From contig JAOZSY010000012.1 in assembly GCA_029939445.1 (NCBI GenBank), positions 1 to 11,734 of the forward strand: 11,734 bases of DNA, in the 5' to 3' direction. Below are positions 1 to 7,700 of this stretch, piece by piece. The notes under the pieces are model-generated. The model saw nothing but the letters and a program-made list of their open reading frames with translations. It was not told where the DNA came from and searched no databases. This DNA is from Bacteroidales bacterium (GTDB lineage Bacteria > Bacteroidota > Bacteroidia > Bacteroidales > UBA1556). Position 1 is the first letter of the stretch, and each line of letters starts with the position of its first letter. The position numbers and the translations under genes were made by a program.

Positions 1-217
1 CGGGGAATGCACTAGCTAAAGAATCACTCTGTGTCATTACCATAATATCGTATTGAAGGCGACCACCCATTTTTAGTTTAAACGCCTTGTCAGCACTCTC
101 TATTTTCAATCCATTGTCCCAATATGTAGTAAAACTATTTTTATCCTGAGCCAAAGAAGAAATATCTGCTCCAATAATAAGCGCAATCACTATAAATAAT
201 CGATTCAACATTGCCAT
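1..217 (-). CDS. Phosphate-selective porin O/P-like outer-membrane protein, N-terminal part (runs off the left edge)
   Basis: About 72 codons are visible, reading leftward from an ATG at 217; a second in-frame ATG at 211 is equally possible. The N-terminus (MAMLNRLFIVIALIIGA) is a clear signal peptide, with likely cleavage after the SLAQ stretch near residue 24. The mature start carries a W-D-N-G-L-K-I-E-S segment followed by F-K-L-K-M-G-G-R-L-Q-Y-D, which is the characteristic first strand of porins of the O/P family (OprP-like, Pfam Porin_O_P). Family members are outer-membrane beta-barrels for anions such as phosphate or polyphosphate, but in Bacteroidota many have no proven substrate. A TATTTTTG element on the same strand (245-252) lies about 28 bases before the start, giving a very short leader. 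No Shine-Dalgarno sequence is obvious, which is common in this phylum. The family call rests only on the N-terminus. Confidence 0.75.
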   Translation of the reverse strand, partial: MAMLNRLFIVIALIIGADISSLAQDKNSFTTYWDNGLKIESADKAFKLKMGGRLQYDIMVMTQSDSLASAFP

Positions 218-244
218 AAAGTTTTAATTACTATTTAATGATTG

Positions 245-252
245 CAAAAATA
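245..252 (-). promoter_or_regulatory. Bacteroidota-type -7 promoter element for the porin gene
   Basis: On the minus strand this reads TATTTTTG followed by C, matching the TAnnTTTG consensus of the Bacteroidota primary sigma factor. It would start transcription about 20 bases before the porin start codon. I see no convincing TTTG-type -33 element at the expected distance. Confidence 0.5.
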
Positions 253-444
253 GAATTCTAATTCAATTTATGACCACTATTAACGTAAGGATAACATTTA
301 TTTAATATTGGAAATAATAGGAGCAAATAATGCAATATAAGCACAACAAATTATCTACATAATTCAAAATTCAAATTCTCGAAACACGTTTTTTTATAAT
401 AAATATCTTAATATGAAATAATGCGTTCAATTACTATATTTTAT

Positions 445-460
445 AATGATAAGAATCATT
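445..460. promoter_or_regulatory. Possible operator dyad (AATGAT-N4-ATCATT)
   Basis: The two 6-base arms are perfectly inverted around AAGA. The half-sites resemble metal-regulator (Fur-like) half-sites in base composition, but the 4-base spacer does not fit the classical 7-1-7 Fur layout. The dyad sits about 50 bases before the -7 element of the acidic-protein gene. In such AT-rich DNA a chance dyad of this size is quite possible. Confidence 0.2.
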
Positions 461-512
461 CAAACCATGTCCATTTTGCAATATTTTTAACAAATTTTAC
501 AAAATAAAAATG

Positions 513-520
513 TACCTTTG
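513..520 (+). promoter_or_regulatory. -7 promoter element (TACCTTTG) of the acidic-protein gene
   Basis: TACCTTTG matches TAnnTTTG exactly. Initiation would fall about 6-8 bases downstream, near 526-528, leaving a leader of roughly 28 bases before the ATG at 556. This decides the start: the in-frame GTG at 520 overlaps the promoter element and would lie upstream of the transcript. No clear -33 TTTG is visible. Confidence 0.6.
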
Positions 521-555
521 TGCCTTGTTTATTTTTTTCTCGTAAAATATTATTT

Positions 556-1008
556 ATGGAACAAGCTTTACCTATCATAATAGCACTTTTATTTTTTGGA
601 TACAAACAGTATAAAAAGAATATTGATAAAAATCCTCAGCCTAAGGTTGAGGATTCTAATTATGAAGTAGAGTCGGCTAACGAAAATAAGAATTTTGGTT
701 TAAATGATTTTATTAACACATTTATAGAAGAAACTAAAAATACGGTTCCACAAGAATATAATGAGTATTTACCTGAAGACGAAGAAGTGGATACTTTTGA
801 GGAGGAAGAAGAGGAAATAATAACTCTTGAACCAGCAACTAAAAATTCTGAATTTGATAATAATGAAGATCATCATATTCACAAGAAAGATAAGCAATTT
901 GAAACGAGTATAAATAACGAGGTAGAAAGTACAGAAAATACTGATTTTGATTTACATCAAGCAATCATTTACGACGCTGTACTTAACCCTCCATATATTG
1001 ATAAGTAA
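556..1008 (+). CDS. Small membrane-anchored acidic protein of unknown function
   Basis: The protein has 150 residues from the ATG at 556; a longer GTG reading from 520 is ruled out by the promoter position. Residues 3-15 or so (ALPIIIALLFFGY) form a single membrane segment, followed by a basic patch (KQYKKN). This suggests an N-terminal anchor with the rest of the chain in the cytoplasm. The middle is low-complexity and strongly acidic, with a run of E and D around residues 75-90, and is probably disordered. The last ~18 residues (FDLHQAIIYDAVLNPPYI) are hydrophobic and ordered-looking. From memory they resemble a C-terminal segment found in other small Bacteroidota proteins of the pattern DL-x-x-A-(V/I)-I-Y-x-x-(I/V)-L-N-x-x-Y, which may be a docking motif. 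No enzyme domain is visible. The gene has its own promoter and lies 92 bases before the receptor gene. Function unknown. Confidence 0.8.
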   Translation: MEQALPIIIALLFFGYKQYKKNIDKNPQPKVEDSNYEVESANENKNFGLNDFINTFIEETKNTVPQEYNEYLPEDEEVDTFEEEEEEIITLEPATKNSEFDNNEDHHIHKKDKQFETSINNEVESTENTDFDLHQAIIYDAVLNPPYIDK

Positions 1009-1047
1009 AGCTGTGTTAAGAAAAGTTAATCGGTATGATTTTTTTTC

Positions 1048-1055
1048 TATTTTTG
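1048..1055 (+). promoter_or_regulatory. -7 promoter element (TATTTTTG) of the receptor / secreted protein / PorV-like cluster
   Basis: TATTTTTG followed by C matches the Bacteroidota TAnnTTTG consensus and is 45 bases before the receptor ATG. The expected start of transcription is near 1062, giving a leader of about 40 bases. A GTTAA at 1025-1029 is at a plausible -33 distance but is a poor match to TTTG. It probably drives at least the first two genes of the cluster. Confidence 0.6.
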
Positions 1056-1100
1056 CAGCCTTAAAATGCACTAGGATTATATACACATAAATTAAATTCT

Positions 1101-4100
1101 ATGATTAAAAAATTACTATTGTCTACAGTTATAATGCTTATGTCTGTATTTGCAATCGCGCAATCGGGAGCAATACAAGGTAAGATAACTGATTCTGAGA
1201 CTAAGCTACCTATTCCGTTCGCAAACGTTATTGTGGAACAAGGAGGGAAAGTTGTGAATGGTGGAAGCACTGATTTCGACGGTAATTATAAAGTTAAGCC
1301 TTTAGCCCCAGGTAAGTACGATGTTAAAGTTACTTATGTAGGTTATGCCAAGCTAATGATGAAAGGTGTTATTGTTAATTCTGACAAGACACGTTTCTTA
1401 AATATAAAATTAGAATCTTCTGCAACGCAGCTTGAAGCTTTTGTTGTTAAAGAATATAAAGTTCCATTAATTGATAAAGATCAAACTTCTACTGGAGGCA
1501 CAATGACTGCTGAAGAGATAGCAAAGATGCCAGGTCGTTCGGCTGAAGCTGTTGCTGTTACTGTTGGAGGAGTTTTCTCTGATGATAACGGTAAAATGGG
1601 TGGTATGCGTGGTCAGCGTGAAGGTGGTACTGCTACCTATATTGATGGAATTCGTGTAATTGGCGCTGCTAAAATTCCAAAATCAGCTATTGAGCAGGTA
1701 TCAGTAATTACTGGTGGTACTCCTGCACAATATGGTGACCTTACTGGTGGTATTGTAAATATTACTACTAAAGGTCCTTCTCGTATTTTCGGATTCGGAG
1801 TTGAAGGTGTTACTTCTGAATTGCTTGATGGATTTGGTCACGACTTAGTTGGTTTTAACATCAACGGTCCACTAATCATGGGAAAAGATTCTACAAAGAA
1901 TACCTCTTTACTTGGTTTCTTCATTGCTGGAGAGTATGAGTACAATAGAGATGGTTACCCTGCTTCTACAGGAACTCATAGAATAACAGAAGAAGACCTT
2001 AATTATTTAGAGCAAAATCCGTTATTCAAATCACCTACTGGATTTGGTATTTTCCCTACATCAAACTATGTAACTGATGATTCGTACGAGCATCTTAAGA
2101 CTCGTGAAAATGCAGTATCAAAGTCTGCTACCTTCCAAGGTAAAATTGACGTTAGAACTACTGATAATACAACACTAACTTTTGGAGGCTCATATAACTG
2201 GACAAACAGATCTGATTGGAGTATTTCTAACTCTTTATTGAACTCTGCCAATAACGGACAAATTACAGGCCAAGACTGGAGAGTATTCGGAAGATTTACT
2301 CAACGTTTTCCTGATGAGAAAGACAGTAAAGCATTAATTAAGAATGTATATTATAGTATTCAAGCAGATTACTCTCAACGTTCTTCAAAATCTTTTAATC
2401 CTAATCATAACGAAAATCTATTTGATTATGGTTATGTTGGTAAATTCACTACTTACTCAGAAAAATCTTATGAGCTAGGTGAAGATACTGTTTTAGGACT
2501 TAAAGGCGTATATGTAATGAATGGTTTTAGAGATACTCTATATGACTTTCAACGTTCTGAAGTAAATCCTAATCTTAGTAATTATACTGATCAGTATTAT
2601 TCTTTTTATGATGAGGGCAGCCCATTTTACCGTAATATTCTTACTGTACAGAGTCAAGGTGCCTTATTAAATGGTCAGCTTCCGAGAAGCGTTTATGGTT
2701 TATATACTAATACTGGTACTCCATATAATAGAAATACACAATTCGAAGAATCTAGAATTGGATTCAATGCTAATGGATCTGCAGATATTGGGAATCACGA
2801 AATTAAATTTGGTATTCAATATGAGCAACGTAAAGAATTATCTGTAGGTTATAATCCTGCAGGACTATGGACACTAATGCGTGGTATTACTAATCGTCAT
2901 ATTGAGCAGTTAGATTATTCAAATCCTCATGAGTTTATGTTAGATGGATATGTTCATGTAGATTACGACAGACTTTACGACGCCGCTACTCAGTCATTTT
3001 TTGACAAGCAATTAAGAACAAAATTAGGTTTACCAGTAGATGGTACCGACTGGATTGATCTTGACAGCTACGATCCTAGTACATTCTCTTTGGATATGTT
3101 TAGTACGGATGAGTTATTAAATAGTGGTAACCCTTACGTTTCTTATCATGGTTATGATGCTTATGGTAATAAATTAAGTTCTAAGCCTAGCTTTGACGAT
3201 TTCTTTACTCAAGTAGATGCAAACGGAAATAAAACAAGAGCAATTGGAGCATATGAGCCAATATATATGGCAGGATACATACAAGACAAATTTGCTTTTA
3301 ATGATTTAATTTTAAGTATTGGTGTTCGTTTCGACAGATTTGATGCTAACCAAAAAGTTCTTAAAGATCCATTCTTATTTGCAGAAGCTAAAACAGTTTC
3401 GGAATTGCAACCTAATGATATAGCTGGTGAAATTCCAGAAAATATGGGTGACAATTATGTTGTTTATGTAAATGATGTAAATAATCCAACTAAAATAGTA
3501 GGTTATAGAGATGGCGATACTTGGTATAATGCAACAGGTACAGAGATTAATGATCCTACTACTATTGAAACTGCATCAGGAATTGCACCTTTCTTACACA
3601 ATCCTGGCGAAACAGAGCTTAAACCTTCAGCATTTGAAGATTACACTCCTCAAAACACAATTTCTCCACGTATTTCATTCTCTTTCCCAATTTCTGACGA
3701 AGCATTATTCTTTGCTCACTACGATGTTCTAACATCGCGTCCTACTGGTAGAAATAGAATACCTATAATGAATTACTACTTTATTAATCAGAATGGAAAT
3801 ACTGCTATTAATAATCCTAATTTGAAGCCTGAAAGAACTACTGATTACGAATTAGGTTTTCAACAAAAATTATCACAATCTTCTTCTTTAAAATTCTCAG
3901 CATATTATCGTGAGATGAGAGATCAGATTCAAGCATTCCGTTATACAAGTGCTTATCCTGTATCATATATTTCTTATAATAATATTGACTTTGGTACTGC
4001 AAAAGGTATGACAGTTACTTATGACTTAAGAAGAACAAAAAATCTTTGGATGAAGGTTAGTTATACTCTTCAGTTCGCTAACGCTACAGGTTCAAGTTCT

Positions 4101-4745
4101 ACTTCAGGAATTAACCTCGTAACTTCTGGTCAACCAAACTTACGTACATTAAGCCCAACTGCACAAGATAGAAATCATACCATTAATATTACTGCTGATT
4201 ACCGTTATGGTAGAGGCAAAAAATATAATGGTCCAACTATCAAGCGTCGTATTAAAGGAACTAATAAGGTGAAAGTTATTCGTTTACTAGAAAATACTGG
4301 TGTGAATTTGGTAATGCAAGCAGGTTCAGGAACTCCATATAGTCGTCAGAGTAATGTTACATCTGCAGTAATGCCTGGTGGTGTATCTCCTATTCTTTCG
4401 GGATCTATTCACGGTTCGCGCCTACCATGGCAATATCGTATGGATTTACGTATCGACAGAGACTTTTTCCTAGAACGTAAAGAAGGAAGTAATAAGCCTC
4501 CTCATTATTTAAATGTTTATTTACAGGTATTGAATTTACTTGATTCAAGAAATGTAATGAGTGTTTATAGATATACAGGAAACCCTGATGATGATGGTTA
4601 TTTAACTTCTGCAGAATATCAAGATGCAATTAATGCAATGGAAGATCCTGACGCATTTCGCGATATGTATAGCTTAAGAGTAAACAATCCATATATGTAT
4701 TCATTACCTAGAAGAATTCGTTTAGGTGTATTATTCAACTTCTAA
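1101..4745 (+). CDS. TonB-dependent receptor with N-terminal carboxypeptidase-regulatory-like domain
   Basis: The product has 1214 residues. Residues 1-20 are a signal peptide, with cleavage after AIA before Q21. Residues ~23-103 are a carboxypeptidase-D regulatory-like beta-sandwich (G-x-I-x-G-K-I-T-D at 23-31, F-D-G-N-Y at 59-63, G-Y at 81-82), the extra N-terminal domain typical of Bacteroidota TonB-dependent transducers and receptors. A plug domain follows at ~125-230, with Y-I-D-G-I-R and the plug-end signature G-G-I-V-N-I-T-T-K near 216-224. The remainder is the 22-strand outer-membrane barrel, ending R-L-G-V-L-F-N-F with the terminal aromatic expected of an outer-membrane beta-signal. 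At about 1200 residues it is SusC-sized, but no SusD partner follows. Instead the next gene, 25 bases downstream, encodes a large secreted protein, then a PorV-like barrel. The imported substrate cannot be read from sequence. The family call is firm; the role is open. Confidence 0.93.
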   Translation: MIKKLLLSTVIMLMSVFAIAQSGAIQGKITDSETKLPIPFANVIVEQGGKVVNGGSTDFDGNYKVKPLAPGKYDVKVTYVGYAKLMMKGVIVNSDKTRFLNIKLESSATQLEAFVVKEYKVPLIDKDQTSTGGTMTAEEIAKMPGRSAEAVAVTVGGVFSDDNGKMGGMRGQREGGTATYIDGIRVIGAAKIPKSAIEQVSVITGGTPAQYGDLTGGIVNITTKGPSRIFGFGVEGVTSELLDGFGHDLVGFNINGPLIMGKDSTKNTSLLGFFIAGEYEYNRDGYPASTGTHRITEEDLNYLEQNPLFKSPTGFGIFPTSNYVTDDSYEHLKTRENAVSKSATFQGKIDVRTTDNTTLTFGGSYNWTNRSDWSISNSLLNSANNGQITGQDWRVFGRFTQRFPDEKDSKALIKNVYYSIQADYSQRSSKSFNPNHNENLFDYGYVGKFTTYSEKSYELGEDTVLGLKGVYVMNGFRDTLYDFQRSEVNPNLSNYTDQYYSFYDEGSPFYRNILTVQSQGALLNGQLPRSVYGLYTNTGTPYNRNTQFEESRIGFNANGSADIGNHEIKFGIQYEQRKELSVGYNPAGLWTLMRGITNRHIEQLDYSNPHEFMLDGYVHVDYDRLYDAATQSFFDKQLRTKLGLPVDGTDWIDLDSYDPSTFSLDMFSTDELLNSGNPYVSYHGYDAYGNKLSSKPSFDDFFTQVDANGNKTRAIGAYEPIYMAGYIQDKFAFNDLILSIGVRFDRFDANQKVLKDPFLFAEAKTVSELQPNDIAGEIPENMGDNYVVYVNDVNNPTKIVGYRDGDTWYNATGTEINDPTTIETASGIAPFLHNPGETELKPSAFEDYTPQNTISPRISFSFPISDEALFFAHYDVLTSRPTGRNRIPIMNYYFINQNGNTAINNPNLKPERTTDYELGFQQKLSQSSSLKFSAYYREMRDQIQAFRYTSAYPVSYISYNNIDFGTAKGMTVTYDLRRTKNLWMKVSYTLQFANATGSSSTSGINLVTSGQPNLRTLSPTAQDRNHTINITADYRYGRGKKYNGPTIKRRIKGTNKVKVIRLLENTGVNLVMQAGSGTPYSRQSNVTSAVMPGGVSPILSGSIHGSRLPWQYRMDLRIDRDFFLERKEGSNKPPHYLNVYLQVLNLLDSRNVMSVYRYTGNPDDDGYLTSAEYQDAINAMEDPDAFRDMYSLRVNNPYMYSLPRRIRLGVLFNF

Positions 4746-4770
4746 ACAGCAAAATATTAATATAGAAATT

Positions 4771-7700
4771 ATGAAGAAAATTACTAATATATTTGTTTTA
4801 GCATTAATAAGCATTATGCTTCATTTCACAGCAAATGCTGAGGAGTATAAGGGCAATGTTAACAACGGAGGAAGCAAAAGCACTTCCAGCAATGCTCGTA
4901 CAGCAGCTGGATGTTTACCTGGAAAAACCTCTAACGAAATAAACCTAAATAACGTACGTGCCCGTATAAATACTGGTGGCGATATGTGGTGGGATTTGCA
5001 AGGTACTGCTCAATATGAGATTCCTAAAGGTTCTAAAAAAACATCAATGTTCTCTGCCTCACTTTGGTTAGGTGGAACTGATGTCAATGGACAGCTAAAA
5101 GGAGCCTTTCAGCGTTACCGTGGTAATGGTGATGACTTTTGGCCTGGCCCTCTTACTATTGATGGAACTGCTTCTGTTAGTAGAGAAGTATGTGATGAGT
5201 TTGATAAGCATTATGCTATTACTCGTGAACAAGTTGATGCATTTCTTTTAAAATATAATAACTCTGATTATCCTGATTATGCAGTGCCTGAAATTATTAA
5301 AGACTGGCCAGCAAATGGCGATGTAGCCAAAGGACAAAGTGCTTGGTTAGCTCCTTTTGTTGATTTAAATAGCAATGGAGTATATGAATGGGAACAAGGA
5401 GATTATCCTTATTACGATATTAAAAACAAACTATGTAAGCCTACTAGAGCTGCTGATGGTTCATATTATTATGAGCCAACTGCTGAAGGTGGAATAATGG
5501 CTGATGCTGTTCTTAAAGGTGACCAAACTCTTTGGTGGATTTTTAATGACAATGGCAATATCCACTCTGAAACAAGAGGTAAGGCTATTGGTGTTGAAAT
5601 TAGAGCTCAAGCTTTTGCTTTCTCTACCAACGATGAGATTAATAATATGACTTTCTATACATACGAAATCATTAACCGTTCTACTTTTAGACTTACCGAA
5701 ACATACTTTAGCCAGTGGGTTGATACTGACTTAGGTGATGCAACTGACGATTATGTTGGGTGTGATGTAGCACGTGGTTTAGGTTATTGCTATAATGGTG
5801 ATGAGCAAGATGGTAGTGGTCGTCCTCAGGATTATGGAACACAGCCACCAGCAATTGGTGTTGACTTTTTCCAAGGTCCTTATATGGATAACGATGGTAA
5901 AGACAACCCAAAATACGAAGATGATGGAAGCGGAAATATGGTTCAAATTTGTGATGAGAGTATCAACGGTGTAAACTTTGGAGATACAATTATTGACAAT
6001 GAACGATTTGGTATGCGTCGTTTTGTATATCATAATAACTCTTCGGGGCCATCAGCAATTCGTGACCCAGATATTGCTCCTGAGTATTATAATATGCTTA
6101 AGGGAATTTGGAAAGATGGTAGTAAAATGACATATGGTGGTAATGCTTATCAGCAAGGTACTATTGAGTGTGATTTTATGTTTCCAGGAGATACAGACCC
6201 TTGTAATTGGGGAACTGGCGAAATTGACCCAGGACGTAGTGATTGGACTGAGAAGAATGATCAGAATGCTGCTGGTGACCGTCGTTTTATGCAATCTGCA
6301 GGACCTTTTACTTTAGAATCTGGTGCAATTAACTATATTACAGTTGGTATTCCTTGGGCACGTGCTTCTACTGGTGGCGCATGGGCTTCAGTAGAATTAC
6401 TTCGTGAGGTTGACGATAAAGCACAAGCGTTATTCGATAACTGCTTTAAAGTACTTGATGGTCCTGATGCTCCAGAGTTATTAGCTCAAGAGTTAAACAA
6501 GACTCTCGTTTTATATCTTAAAAACATTGAAGCATCAAATAATACTAATGAAGATTATTGGGAAGAAGACGTAACTATATCTGCTATTAGCGACACTTTA
6601 GACGCAAAATATCGTTTCCAAGGATATCAAATATATCAATTGGCCGATAATGAAGTATCTGTTGCTGAACTTTACAATCCTGATAAAGCTCGTTTAGTTG
6701 GTCAATGCGATTTAAAAGATGAAGTTGGAAATTTAGTAAACTATACTAAAAATGATAAATTAGGTGGAAATGTACCTCAGTTGATGGTTGAAGCTAGTGA
6801 TGAAGGTGTTCTCCACTCATTTAAAATATTTGAAGATGAATTTGCAGTAGGAGACCGTAGATTGGTAAATAATAAGAAATACTATTATGTAGCAATTGCA
6901 TATGCTTATAACCAATATGCAATTTACTCACAAGACCCAGGTGTACTTAATGGTCTAAAAGGTCAAAAGAGACCATACTTAGCAGGTCGTAAATCTGCTT
7001 TGGGTCCAATTAGAGTTCATACTTTGATGCCACATATTCCTAATGCAGAGGCAGAAGGTACTCAAGCAAACTCAAATTATGGTGATGGTCCAATGATTAC
7101 TCGTCTTGATGGCCGTGGTAATGGTGGTGTTGAGCTAGAGCTAACAAAAGCTAGTATTCAAAGCATTCTTGATGAGAATCAGAAAATAGAAATTGAATAC
7201 ACAAATAATCATGGACCAATTAACGTAAAAGTTATTGATCCATTGAGAATTGAAGCAGCAAACTATGAACTGAAATTTATTCCTATAGGTTCAGTAGATA
7301 CTGCGTATTGGGATTTATATAAAGATGGCGCATTATTAGGCTCTGCCGAAATGACCATTCAATTGGGTAATGAACAATTATTCTTAGATGAAGGATTTAG
7401 TGTTCAAATAAAGCAAAATAAAGGAGCAGGAGACGTTGATGATGTAACTAATGGATTTATTTCTGCTACAATTACATATAAAGATAGCTCTAAGATGTGG
7501 TTAGCAGGTTGGCCAGATATTGATGGTGCTCAAGATATTGACTTCGAAACTCCAAGTGCTTTTAACTGGATTCGTGCAGGGGTTGTAGATGATAAGAGTA
7601 AAACTTTTCATAATGATTATGACCCTTTACCCGCTTCTGCACCATCTGGATCTGCCCCTATTTGGGTTGACCCTTCAGAAAAATATGAAAAATTATTAGG

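Larger units (their letters stand above)
218..555. other. Divergent AT-rich intergenic region
   Basis: This 338-base gap separates the leftward porin gene from the rightward acidic-protein gene. It holds a -7 element near each end (245-252 minus, 513-520 plus). It also holds a 6-4-6 dyad, AATGAT-AAGA-ATCATT, at 445-460. A ten-codon ATG frame at 330-362 has an AGGAG upstream but is too short to call. I see no RNA gene and no terminator hairpin. Confidence 0.6.

Noticed and set aside
330..362. Ten-codon ATG frame with an AGGAG six bases upstream
   Set aside because: It is too short, has no recognisable peptide character and no promoter element close by. AGGAG is also not a dependable start signal in Bacteroidota.
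1028..1048. Possible terminator after the acidic-protein gene (AATC/GATT followed by a T-run)
   Set aside because: The stem has only four pairs, too weak for an intrinsic terminator; the T-run is better explained as part of the AT-rich promoter region.
2066..2251. Minus-strand open frame inside the receptor gene (others at 3209-3454, 4405-4629 and 1061-1270)
   Set aside because: They lie wholly or largely antisense to a well-supported receptor gene and have no start signal or recognisable protein features.
5708..6294. Overlapping minus-strand frames rich in His, Thr and Ile inside the large secreted-protein gene
   Set aside because: The composition is the antisense reflection of Asp, Asn and Gly codons of the real gene, with no domain or start signal.
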